Below are positions 48,345 through 55,208 of a stretch of DNA of 64,000 bases, in pieces (the stretch's first letter is position 1; each line of letters begins with the position of its first letter). The notes below the pieces were generated by a model. It made no database searches, was not told where the DNA came from, and was given only the letters and a program-made list of their open reading frames with translations. The stretch lies in assembly GCA_963729935.1 (NCBI GenBank), contig CAVSPW010000002.1, positions 62,001-126,000 on the forward strand, in the 5' to 3' direction. The position numbers were made by a program, and so were the translations under genes. This stretch comes from CAIKMD01 sp963729935. GTDB lineage: Bacteria > Pseudomonadota > Alphaproteobacteria > ATCC43930 > CGMCC-115725.

Positions 48345-48359
48345 TTAGAATTATTATAA
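48345..48359 (-). promoter_or_regulatory. PerR/Fur-family box upstream of katG
   Basis: TTATAATAATTCTAA on the katG strand matches 14 of 15 positions of the PerR box TTATAATNATTATAA. It sits 25 bases upstream of the katG ATG at 48320, where a repressor would block transcription and release it when oxidised by peroxide. Confidence 0.65.
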
Positions 48360-48522
48360 TCTATAGCTTCCGGCCGGCCGGGTCAATCGTTTAAAACGAT
48401 TCTCAAGAGGGGAAGACACGGAAGCGCGTCCTCCCGCGGCGCCGCGCGACGCCGCTTGGCACCGGACCCCTTGGCCTGCATCGATGTTTCGAAAAATATT
48501 AGCGCGCGAGGCGCGACGGCAC

Positions 48523-48536
48523 TTGATCTGGATCAA
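48523..48536. promoter_or_regulatory. FNR/FixK-type box
   Basis: TTGATCTGGATCAA is a perfect match to the TTGATNNNNATCAA anaerobox used by FNR, Anr and FixK. It is about 200 bases upstream of katG, with no plus-strand gene downstream, so its target is uncertain. Confidence 0.5.
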
Positions 48537-48549
48537 GCGATGCCGGGCA

Positions 48550-48615
48550 TCAGGACGCGAGCAAGGCGTCTCGCCGCTCGCGCGGATGGAAGATGTCCCT
48601 AGCGAAGCGGACGCG
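48550..48615 (-). pseudogene. Fragment of a VOC dioxygenase C-terminus
   Basis: The minus-strand frame reads RVRFARDIFHPRERRDALLA and a stop. The core V-R-F-A-x-D-I-F-H-P matches the last residues of the dioxygenase at 57507-58412 (NVRFAEDIFHPG). No upstream homology is visible, so this is a short remnant or a shared C-terminal motif left by a rearrangement. Confidence 0.4.
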
Positions 48616-48647
48616 GCTTCCCGCTTCGCGCGGACGCCCCTCGCCCG

Positions 48648-49832
48648 CTAACCGGTCTTGCGGCGCTTCGCCGGGCCGCGCTTCCAGAGTTGCTCGCTCG
48701 CGATCCGCGCGCCCTCGGCAAGGCTCTCGAACTTCGCCCACATCACCGAGGGATGGACGCGCTGGACGCCCTCGGCCTGGGCGAAGCCGCAATCGGTGCC
48801 GGCGATGACGCTCTCGCGTCCGAGGATGCGCGCGAAATTGACGATGCGGTCGGCGACGAGCTGCGGATGCTCGACCGTCGTGGTGTGATGCGTGACGACG
48901 CCCGGGATCAGAATCTTGCCCGGCGGCAGCTTGACCTTTTCCCAGACACGCCATTCATGCTCGTGGCGCACATTGGCGGCCTCGATCGAATAGGCGCCGG
49001 CCTTGACCTTGAGCATGAGATCGACGATCGCCTCCAAGGGCGCGTCGGCGACATGCGGCACATGCCAGCTGCCAAAGCAGATGTGATAGCGGATCCGATC
49101 CTCCGGAATGCCCTCGAGCGCCGCATTGAGCGCGTCGACGCGCAGCTCCGCCCATTCGCGATAACGCTGCGGGCTCTGCTCGTTCAGGTAATCATACATA
49201 TTGGCCAGGACGGCGTCGTCGACCTGGAGAACGAAGCCCGCCTTGTGGACGGCCTGATATTCCTCGCGCAACGCCTTGGCGATGGCGAAGACGTAGTCCC
49301 GCTCGCTGCCGTAATATTCGTTGACGGCGTCATAGCCGACGCTGGCCGGAGCGACCGTCGTGAAGAACGCGTCTTCGACCTTCACCCCGCCCAGGGCGGC
49401 CTTCAGATTTTTCACATCCCGCGCGATGCTCTCATGGTCCTGATAGGCGATCGGCCCGACGCAGGCGTGGCCCGGCGTTCCGACGCTGCCGCGCGGAAAT
49501 TCCTTGCGCATGAAATCGGCGAAGCGGAACCGGTCGCGGCCGAGCCAGACGGCGGGATAAAGCTTGTCGGGGCGGAACTCGAAACCGCTCACGCGTTCGA
49601 GAAGATAATTGGCCCAGCCCGACTTGCCGAACTCGCCGTCGTTGACGATGTCGATGCCGTGCGCCGCCTGCTCTTTGACGATCTCCGCGACGAATGCCGG
49701 CAGAAGCTTGTCGAGCGCGGCGCGGCCGCCGCCCGCCCGTGCCTGCGCGGACGCTTCGAGGAGCGCCTCGGGCCGCGGCAGGCTGCCGACATGGGTGGTG
49801 AGAATGCGGTCCGTGCTGTGCTTCATGCTCAT
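48648..49832 (-). CDS. MetE C-terminal-domain-like methyltransferase
   Basis: The 394 residues are a single MetE C-terminal-type TIM barrel with the full zinc-ligand set: His250 and Cys252 in RYHICFGSWH, Glu284 in YSIEAANVRHEHE, and Cys348 in AGTDCGFAQ. The N-terminal folate-binding half of MetE is missing, so it probably uses another methyl donor or acts on another thiol; the reaction is unknown. It starts TTHVGSLPRPEALLEA after a short leader. The start could be 49832 or 49826. Confidence 0.85.
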   Translation of the reverse strand: MSMKHSTDRILTTHVGSLPRPEALLEASAQARAGGGRAALDKLLPAFVAEIVKEQAAHGIDIVNDGEFGKSGWANYLLERVSGFEFRPDKLYPAVWLGRDRFRFADFMRKEFPRGSVGTPGHACVGPIAYQDHESIARDVKNLKAALGGVKVEDAFFTTVAPASVGYDAVNEYYGSERDYVFAIAKALREEYQAVHKAGFVLQVDDAVLANMYDYLNEQSPQRYREWAELRVDALNAALEGIPEDRIRYHICFGSWHVPHVADAPLEAIVDLMLKVKAGAYSIEAANVRHEHEWRVWEKVKLPPGKILIPGVVTHHTTTVEHPQLVADRIVNFARILGRESVIAGTDCGFAQAEGVQRVHPSVMWAKFESLAEGARIASEQLWKRGPAKRRKTG

Positions 49833-49945
49833 GGGGCCTCCTCCACGCGATGTTCGCCTCGCTATGCCGATCCGCGGTTCCTAGCCCCGCCGGGGCGCCG
49901 CGTATAGAGCGGCCGGGACATGGGGGACGTTGCACTTCTCGCGCC

Positions 49946-50722
49946 TCATCGGCGCTTCTTCTCCGCCCCCATCGCCAGCCGCAACAGCTCTTCGGCCGAG
50001 CGCCTGGGCGCAGCGGGCGCGGCCCGCGCGGCCATCGGGGGCGCGCGCCGCGCGCCGTGAAGCCCCAAGAGCCGCGCCAAGGCGTCGAGCGCGTCCAGCT
50101 TCGAGTGGAGCCGGATCACGGTCTTGAGGCCGCGTCCGCTCGGCTTGGTGCGCAGCTCGGCGATCGCCGCGCCCGCATCGGCCGAGATCGCGGCGCTGGG
50201 CTTGAAGACGACGTCGTCCGCGCTCCAATCGGCGATGTCGCGAATATCGGCGAAGGCGATGCGCCCCAGCTCGCGCAAGACCTGCTCGGCCTCGATGCGC
50301 GCGCGCTCGGCCAAGGCGGCGCGCTCGGCGGCGATCGCCGCCGCGACGGAAGGCCGATGCAGGAGACGCGCGCCCACGCTCGATGCGCGCGCCGGGCCGA
50401 TGCCGAGGCGACGCGCGGCTTCCGCGGCGTTGCCGCAGGCGAGATAGGCGAGCGCGAAACGCTCCTCGCGCAAGGTGAGCCTCGCGCGCGGCCGATTGAC
50501 GCGAGGCTTGCGGATTTGCGTGCTTGGATGGACGCCGCGCGGCGGATCGAGCCCCCGCGCGCGCAGAGCCGCGGCGATATGCGGCTTCTTGAGCAGCTCG
50601 GAGCCGGTCATCCCGGCGCGAATCGGCGAATAGCCGGCCTCGCGCGCGGCTTGCCTTGCGTTGCGCGTGACGAGATAGGATTCGACGAAAAGAAGCTGAC
50701 GCGGCGTCAAAACCTGCGGCAT
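49946..50722 (-). CDS. Phage terminase small subunit-like protein, isolated
   Basis: The 258 residues contain two helix-turn-helix units of the terminase small-subunit kind: LTPRQLLFVESYLVTRNARQ with AAREAGYS, and LTLREERFALAYLACGNAAE with AARRLGIG. A coiled segment and the family's C-terminal part follow (VIRLHSKLDALDALARLLGLH). TerS proteins recognise packaging sites in phage DNA. No large terminase, portal or capsid gene is nearby, so this is a prophage remnant or a domesticated DNA-binding protein. The start at 50722 was chosen at the first domain; the open frame continues into repeat-rich upstream DNA. Confidence 0.75.
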   Translation of the reverse strand: MPQVLTPRQLLFVESYLVTRNARQAAREAGYSPIRAGMTGSELLKKPHIAAALRARGLDPPRGVHPSTQIRKPRVNRPRARLTLREERFALAYLACGNAAEAARRLGIGPARASSVGARLLHRPSVAAAIAAERAALAERARIEAEQVLRELGRIAFADIRDIADWSADDVVFKPSAAISADAGAAIAELRTKPSGRGLKTVIRLHSKLDALDALARLLGLHGARRAPPMAARAAPAAPRRSAEELLRLAMGAEKKRR

Positions 50723-50783
50723 GTCGGATCTCGGCAATGATGGCGATGGATGGGCGCGAAGGCGCGATCGGATCGGTCGAACC

Positions 50784-50872
50784 GTCATGCCCGCGCTTGT
50801 CGCGGGCATCCACGCCTCGAAAGCGTTGCGCATTGAAAGACGCGGGTGGCCAGGACACCCCTGGGACGACGG
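50784..50872. repeat. Palindromic GC-rich intergenic repeat
   Basis: Perfect nine-base arms ATGCCCGCG (50787-50795) and CGCGGGCAT (50801-50809) are followed by GGGTGGCCAGGACACCCC. This is a pattern common in dispersed alphaproteobacterial repeats of the GTCATGCCCGCG type (from memory). It lies just upstream of the terminase-like gene. Confidence 0.6.
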
Positions 50873-51182
50873 GTCCGAGGACGGCCATAACGCAACGCGC
50901 GCGTCAACCTCGAACGGCCCTGCTCGACGAAACACAAACCCGCCTTGGGACCTGTCTAGAAAGGCTGGTTTGCGAGTGTTCTTGTTTTGTACTATATCGA
51001 TCCGGATTAGTCAAGCGAAATCAGGGGTGCGCCCGACGAAGGCAGGGCGACCGCATTCGACGCTGCCGCACGGGCATCCCGCGCCCTTCGACTGCGCGCT
51101 TCACGGACAACCAATTCGATCGCTCCGCGATCGACCGGGTTGTCCAGGTGGGGAAAAATCGTTGATGGCATTAAGAAAAACG

Positions 51183-51232
51183 CCTCATCCTGAGCGCGAG
51201 CGCCTTCAAGGCGCGAGCAGTCGAAGGACGCA
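51183..51232. repeat. Dispersed intergenic repeat upstream of brnA
   Basis: The stretch CCTCATCCTGAGCGCGAGCG, then an imperfect hairpin around CGCCTTCAAGGCG, then GTCGAAGGACGCAC, fits a widespread short repeat of alphaproteobacterial genomes (resemblance from memory). It sits where a brnT toxin gene would be expected. Confidence 0.55.
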
Positions 51233-51326
51233 CGGCCGAATTCCCGGCCATTTGCGATTCCCCTCCCATCAAACCCGTATACTTTCGTCACGATATTCGA
51301 AAGCCGAGCGACAAAGGGGAATCGTG

Positions 51327-51605
51327 GTGAGCCGCAAAACGATCTCGAAGGCGCCGGCGCGCATGGTCGTTGACCGGCTGCGCAAAGAGCCCGACGAGAC
51401 CATCGACGATGCCGACCTTCCGCCGCTCGGCGAGGATTTCTTTCGCACGGCGGAATGGCTGATGCTGGCCGGCATGTCCGAAGTCTCGCTGCGGCTCGAC
51501 AAGGACGTGCTCGACTTCTTCCCCCGCAGCGGCAAGGGCTATCAAAGCCGCATTAACGCCGTGCTGCGGGCGTATATGATCGGGGTGCTGGGGCGCGCGA
51601 AGTGA
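51327..51605 (+). CDS. brnA: BrnA-type antitoxin, orphan
   Basis: The 92 residues end in the BrnA ribbon-helix-helix signature VSLRLDKDVLDFFPRSGKGY followed by QSRINAVLRAYM. BrnA binds and neutralises the RNase toxin BrnT and represses the pair. Two tandem GTG codons (51324 and 51327) follow AAAGGGGA; 51327 is taken for spacing. No intact brnT precedes it, only a possible tail remnant, so the antitoxin stands alone. Confidence 0.8.
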   Translation: MSRKTISKAPARMVVDRLRKEPDETIDDADLPPLGEDFFRTAEWLMLAGMSEVSLRLDKDVLDFFPRSGKGYQSRINAVLRAYMIGVLGRAK

Positions 51606-51720
51606 ACCGGAAAATGCGCCCGGGACCGTAACGGCAGAAGCCAACGAGGCAAAAGCTGGCAGGGTCGGAGCTACGATGCACCGCAGCCAAAAGAAAAGGC
51701 GATATCGTAGTTTGCAAATC

Positions 51721-51739
51721 CGCCTTATTCAGTAAGGCG
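51721..51739. terminator. Short perfect hairpin
   Basis: Seven-base arms CGCCTTA and TAAGGCG flank five bases, just after the stop of the small minus-strand fragment at 51742 and about 115 bases after brnA. It may terminate either transcript; T-rich sequence is weak on both sides. Confidence 0.4.
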
Positions 51740-51741
51740 TT

Positions 51742-51876
51742 TCAGGCTGTTGGTTGCTGCTTTCGACGCCGTAACTTGTCGCGGAGCATCAAGGCGCCGA
51801 TGCCAGGCGACGCAACAATTACGGCGCTTAGCCACCAAAGGATATTGACCGGATTTGGAACGGCAATCATCGGCAC
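51742..51876 (-). pseudogene. C-terminal fragment of a small membrane protein
   Basis: The frame reads VPMIAVPNPVNILWWLSAVI, continues with a hydrophobic stretch and ends LMLRDKLRRRKQQPTA and a stop. It is one membrane helix with a basic cytoplasmic tail. An in-frame stop lies a short distance upstream (about 51919), so any full gene has been cut. A GTG at 51876 could start a 44-residue peptide. No family is recognised. Confidence 0.4.
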
Positions 51877-51980
51877 CCAGCCGATATGGAAAACCGCCCA
51901 ATCGTCGGTCAGACTTTAATTATGGGGACATAATACTTATCTCGGCAACACCACCGCGAATTTAGGCGTGTGTCCCCAGA

Positions 51981-52050
51981 ATCCGCGCTCGCCGCGCAAG
52001 ATCGCGTCGATCCGACTGGCGAGAACGCGCGGCGCGGTAACGAGCGCCGC
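51981..52050 (-). pseudogene. Fragment of a HigA-type antitoxin
   Basis: Minus-strand codons read ALVTAPRVLASRIDAILRGE, matching ALATALRVPANRIGAILRGE of the intact HigA at 45340-45639 at 14 of 20 positions. Only the DNA-binding helix region remains. Confidence 0.65.
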
Positions 52051-52059
52051 TCCGATCCC

Positions 52060-52146
52060 TCAAGGCCGCAGAATAGGCCCGCGCGGATCGGGCAGCGTCG
52101 CCGCCATCTCTTTCCAGTTCTTCGACCACGGCGCCTCGCGCTCCGG
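52060..52146 (-). pseudogene. Fragment of a DUF427 protein C-terminus
   Basis: Minus-strand codons read PWSKNWKEMAATLPDPRGPI, then LRP and a stop. The intact DUF427 gene at 55590-56438 ends PWSKDWKEAAAILPDSRGPV, LRP, stop, so 16 of 20 residues agree. DNA similarity continues a little past both stop codons, showing duplication of a DNA segment rather than convergence. Confidence 0.75.
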
Positions 52147-52316
52147 GCTTTCAAATTGGGATCGACGGGCCTATCCTTCCACTTAAACTCGACCGGCGAT
52201 CACCATCGGCACCGGCTCTAAGGCGGGTTGGACCATGGTGAACCAGACCGCTCGACGGGCTTGCGCTCTTTGCTGGCCTGGCGGCCGAGCGGACCATGCC
52301 GGGACTGGGGGGATGA

Positions 52317-52838
52317 ATGCCTGGGCTCGATGAACTCCCGCTCAAGGACTGGGGGAAAAGTGAGGCGCCGACGGTGCGGCCGCTGCTCCTGGCGCGCGGC
52401 ACGCTCGAGAGCATCGACATGGCGAAGACCCGCCGCCTCGCCGAGGTGCTCGGCTTCGTCTGCCGCGATGCCTCACCCGGCCGCATGCTGATGCGCCATT
52501 CGAGCGATCGCTCTGGCGGGATTTATTGGGTGTTGGAGGTGAGGCGGGTCGATCAGGTACGGTCGCCGCAGCATATGACCAATCATTGGGGGATCTGGGT
52601 CCCTACGCGGAAAGACGTCGACGACGCCTATGAGCTGCTCGCTGCGCGCCAGGAGGAGCTTGGCCTCGCGCGTGTGCAGAAGCCGCGCCCGACGCATGAG
52701 GGTGCGCGCGATTACAGCTTCTATTTCGAGGATGAGAGCCGCAACTGGTGGGAGATCGGCGAGCATCCCGATGAGGACGAATTCATGGAGTTGTTTGGGC
52801 ACGGTGACTGGGACCAGCGTGAGGCAAGCAGGGAATGA
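52317..52838 (+). CDS. VOC (glyoxalase/dioxygenase fold) protein
   Basis: The 173 residues have the vicinal-oxygen-chelate fold with the second-repeat metal-ligand patterns NHWGIWV (His) and NWWEIGE (Glu). The first half begins LLARGTLESIDMAKTRRLAE with a short insertion. It could be a ring-cleaving dioxygenase, lyase or isomerase; substrate unknown. GGGGGG precedes the ATG. The stop overlaps the next gene by four bases, and three genes in a row form one operon. Confidence 0.8.
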   Translation: MPGLDELPLKDWGKSEAPTVRPLLLARGTLESIDMAKTRRLAEVLGFVCRDASPGRMLMRHSSDRSGGIYWVLEVRRVDQVRSPQHMTNHWGIWVPTRKDVDDAYELLAARQEELGLARVQKPRPTHEGARDYSFYFEDESRNWWEIGEHPDEDEFMELFGHGDWDQREASRE

Positions 52839-53287
52839 GCGCGACCACTATTCGCGGCGCAGTGCTCTCGCACGGCACGTCGGATTGCCGTAACGCCGAG
52901 AAGACACAGCGCTTTCTGCGGGATTTCCTCGGCATCCGCAGCGTGCGCAAGAGCAAGGGCACACAATATGTCTGGCTCGGCGGCCGCTGGATCATCGCCT
53001 GTCTCAATGTCGGAGAGCAAGTGCCTGTGCGTCAGGGTGAGGGCTATCGTTTCGCGCTTCTCGTCGGAACGCCACAGGAGGTCGACGACGCCCATGCGGC
53101 GGCGGTGGCGCAACGCGCGAAATGGGAGATCCGCGAGATCAGGCCAGTGCGCCAAGACGGCGATACGCGCGCCTTCTGGCTGCAAGATCTCGACGGCAAT
53201 TGGTGGGAGATCTATCACCGCTCCGGTCGTCTCTATGATGATCTCTTCGCGGACGCTGCGGCCGCGGCGGACGCGGCGGCCGAATAG
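52835..53287 (+). CDS. VOC (glyoxalase/dioxygenase fold) protein
   Basis: The 150 residues are a second, different VOC protein. It starts with AVLSHGTSDCRNAEKTQRFL, where His lies at a typical ligand position, and ends with LQDLDGNWWEIYHRS, holding the Glu ligand, then an Ala-rich tail. The overlap with the upstream VOC gene suggests they are made in equal amounts and may form a heteromer. Reaction unknown. Confidence 0.82.
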   Translation: MSATTIRGAVLSHGTSDCRNAEKTQRFLRDFLGIRSVRKSKGTQYVWLGGRWIIACLNVGEQVPVRQGEGYRFALLVGTPQEVDDAHAAAVAQRAKWEIREIRPVRQDGDTRAFWLQDLDGNWWEIYHRSGRLYDDLFADAAAAADAAAE

Positions 53288-53295
53288 GATAGCCC

Positions 53296-54075
53296 GTGTC
53301 CGAAATCATCAATCCTGCGCTCGCCCGCCTCAGGCGGAACGAGGTCGCGCTCGGGATCGGCGTCCGCCTCGCGCGCAGCGTTGAGATCGCGAAGATGATG
53401 CGCGCCTGCGGCTATGACTGGCTGTTCATCGACCTTGAGCACGGCTCGCTGGCGCTCGAGACGGTCTCGCAGATCTCGATCGCCGCGCTCGACGTCGGCG
53501 TCGCGCCGATCGTCCGCGTGCCAGCCGGACAATGGGACATTGCCTCGCGCGCGCTCGACGGTGGCGCGCTCGGAATCGTGATGCCGCATATCGACCGGCC
53601 GGAGGACGCGCGCGCGGCCGTCCGCCATCTCCGGTTTCCACCGCTCGGCCATCGCGCCACCATCGGCGGCCTGCCGCATTTCGACTACCTCCAACCGCCG
53701 ACGGCTGAGATCGCGCGCGACGTCAACGCCGCGACCCTTCTCGCCGCGATGATCGAGTCACCCGAGGGCGTGGCTCACGCGGACGCGATCGCTGCGGTGG
53801 AAGGCATCGACGTGCTCTTCATCGGCATAAACGATCTGGCCGTGGAGATGGGCTTGGGCGGCGATATCCAGCATCCTGAGGTCGCGGCAGCAGCGGCGCG
53901 CGTCCTCGCTGCTGCAGCGGCGCATGGAAAATCGGTGGGCATCGGCGGCATCGGGAACGAGGAACTGATGCTGCGCTATGTCCGCAGCGGCATGCGCTTC
54001 ATTCTCGGCGGCAATGACTTCTCTTTCATGATGCAGGCCGCGCGCCGCCGCGCCGACACCATCCGGGCGGGCTGA
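53296..54075 (+). CDS. HpcH/HpaI aldolase family protein
   Basis: Class II metal-dependent aldolase/lyase for 2-keto-acid or citryl-type substrates. The 259 residues have the TIM-barrel motifs FIDLEHGSLALETV (acid and His), RVPAGQWD, the metal-binding Glu in AAMIESPEGV and Asp in FIGINDLAVEMG. It starts eight bases after the second VOC gene. In catabolic operons, VOC ring-cleavage enzymes and HpaI-type aldolases act in the same pathway, so this cassette may degrade an aromatic or keto compound (inference). Confidence 0.88.
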   Translation: MSEIINPALARLRRNEVALGIGVRLARSVEIAKMMRACGYDWLFIDLEHGSLALETVSQISIAALDVGVAPIVRVPAGQWDIASRALDGGALGIVMPHIDRPEDARAAVRHLRFPPLGHRATIGGLPHFDYLQPPTAEIARDVNAATLLAAMIESPEGVAHADAIAAVEGIDVLFIGINDLAVEMGLGGDIQHPEVAAAAARVLAAAAAHGKSVGIGGIGNEELMLRYVRSGMRFILGGNDFSFMMQAARRRADTIRAG

Positions 54076-54162
54076 CCACGGTCGCGATGTGTCGAAGGTC
54101 TGCTTATGACCCATTCTGGACATATCGTCCCTTGAGGATTGTGCCCCGCGTTGTCGAATTGT

Positions 54163-54176
54163 TTGATCTGCATCAA
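54163..54176. promoter_or_regulatory. FNR/FixK-type box upstream of lipoprotein pair
   Basis: TTGATCTGCATCAA is a perfect TTGAT-N4-ATCAA box, centred about 120 bases before the first lipoprotein start. It points to oxygen-limited control by an FNR or FixK protein. Confidence 0.6.
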
Positions 54177-54288
54177 CAAATAATGATGCGGATGGGGTTA
54201 GACCAAGCCAATCTTTTCCAAAAGAGCACGCCGCGCGGCACGCTTACAATAGCGATCCACGGCGAATGGCAAAAAAGTGCCGCCACAA

Positions 54289-54747
54289 ATGAATGCGAAA
54301 AAGCATCTAAGCGCCGCAGTCATCTCGATCGGGCTAGCTCTCTCGGGTTGTGGCACGATGACCGTCTATGAGGGCGCGGTTCGGCCCAATACGGAGATCG
54401 CGAGATTGAAGGCGCGAGACGCCCTCGTTTCATTCTCAGGACATACTTTTAGTGTTTGGACAATCGACGGTAGGCATGTAGCTGCTTCAATGGTCGCTGA
54501 GTACGAACTACTACCGGGAATGCATAAAATCGGGTTCGTACTTTCAGAGTTCACGCCCGCTCTATATTTTCCTCCTCTGTTTACTGGCGGCAGCACGTAT
54601 GAAGCATTTCCCGCCTATATCGAATTCAATGCGGAACCTGGCAAAGTCTATGTGCCTCACGGCATCAGGGATGCGGACGACCGGATTTGGAGTTGGATTG
54701 TAGAAGAGCCATCCGAGAAAATCGTGGCAGGATCTGAACCACCATGA
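54289..54747 (+). CDS. Putative lipoprotein, first of a related pair
   Basis: The 152 residues start with a lipoprotein signal (about 1-18, LALSGC, so Cys near 18). The mature part has an Ig-like or PEGA-like pattern: VWTIDGRHVAASMVAEYELL, PGMHKIGFV, then a C-terminal IWSWIVEEPSEKIVAG. The same ending, IWTWVVDRSTGDVVAG, occurs in the next gene. An in-frame GTG at 54277 would add four residues. Codon use and GC are lower than in the surrounding core genes, suggesting transfer. No named family is recognised. Confidence 0.7.
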   Translation: MNAKKHLSAAVISIGLALSGCGTMTVYEGAVRPNTEIARLKARDALVSFSGHTFSVWTIDGRHVAASMVAEYELLPGMHKIGFVLSEFTPALYFPPLFTGGSTYEAFPAYIEFNAEPGKVYVPHGIRDADDRIWSWIVEEPSEKIVAGSEPP

Positions 54748-55208
54748 GCCGCTTTTTGATTCATTTTCATTCCTTTCCTCTGTGTCGACCACGGCTGGTT
54801 CACGTTTCGTCTCTAGTTTTTCTCCTTTGCTTGCTGTCGACTTGCACAAGGCCCCGCGAGGATTTTTTTGTTCAACACGGAGATAGTGCTGCCATTCATT
54901 TCATCGCAGAGAAAGATTATTGGTTCTCGGACATTCGCGTCGATGGGCGGCCTGTGGAGGATAACCCGCCATCGGTGATAAGCGTCCCGGCAGGAATCCG
55001 GACTTTCGCATTCTTCTACAAAACCGGCTTTTTGGGAGCATGGGTAGTGGGTGGTGTAACGGTCAGGGTGCGTCCTAGGACGGCATATGACATTCACGCT
55101 CACGTCCAAGAGGGCACGCCCACCTACATCTGGACCTGGGTGGTCGACCGCAGCACAGGCGATGTGGTTGCCGGTCGCGCTCCGGCCGAAGTGACGGGAC
55201 CGTCTTGA
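54744..55208 (+). CDS. Putative lipoprotein, second of a related pair
   Basis: The 154 residues have a signal with hydrophobic segment about 20-33 and a likely lipidated Cys near 34 (LLSTC). The mature domain shows YWFSDIRVDGRPVEDNPPSV, the PAGIRTFAFFY repeat-like turn and the shared C-terminal IWTWVVDRSTGDVVAG. Its ATG overlaps the previous stop. The two proteins are diverged duplicates and may form one complex at the envelope. Confidence 0.7.
   Translation: MSRFLIHFHSFPLCRPRLVHVSSLVFLLCLLSTCTRPREDFFVQHGDSAAIHFIAEKDYWFSDIRVDGRPVEDNPPSVISVPAGIRTFAFFYKTGFLGAWVVGGVTVRVRPRTAYDIHAHVQEGTPTYIWTWVVDRSTGDVVAGRAPAEVTGPS

Larger units (their letters stand above)
48321..48647. other. Intergenic region with katG regulatory sites and a gene remnant
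   Basis: This 327-base gap contains the PerR-like box (48345-48359) and an AT-rich katG promoter region, then an FNR-type box (48523-48536). At 48550-48615 on the minus strand lies a fragment reading RVRFARDIFHP, which resembles the C-terminus of the VOC dioxygenase encoded at 57507-58412. No intact gene is seen. Confidence 0.7.
50723..51326. other. Repeat-rich gap without an intact gene
   Basis: About 600 bases hold two palindromic repeat elements (50784-50872 and 51183-51232) and a LexA-like GTTC-N7-GTAC half match at 50978-50992. Close to the BrnA gene, codons read TRILSSRYSKAERQRG (about 51270-51320), resembling the conserved end of BrnT toxins. Plus-strand open frames crossing this region have no recognisable domains. 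Confidence 0.6.
51606..52316. other. Gene graveyard between brnA and the VOC operon
   Basis: In 711 bases there is a hairpin (51721-51739), the 3' piece of a small membrane protein (51742-51876, minus), an inverted pair TGGGGACA/TGTCCCCA (51923-51978), a HigA fragment (51981-52050) and a DUF427 C-terminal fragment (52060-52146). The last 170 bases hold the leader of the VOC operon; I see nothing else in it. Confidence 0.65.
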
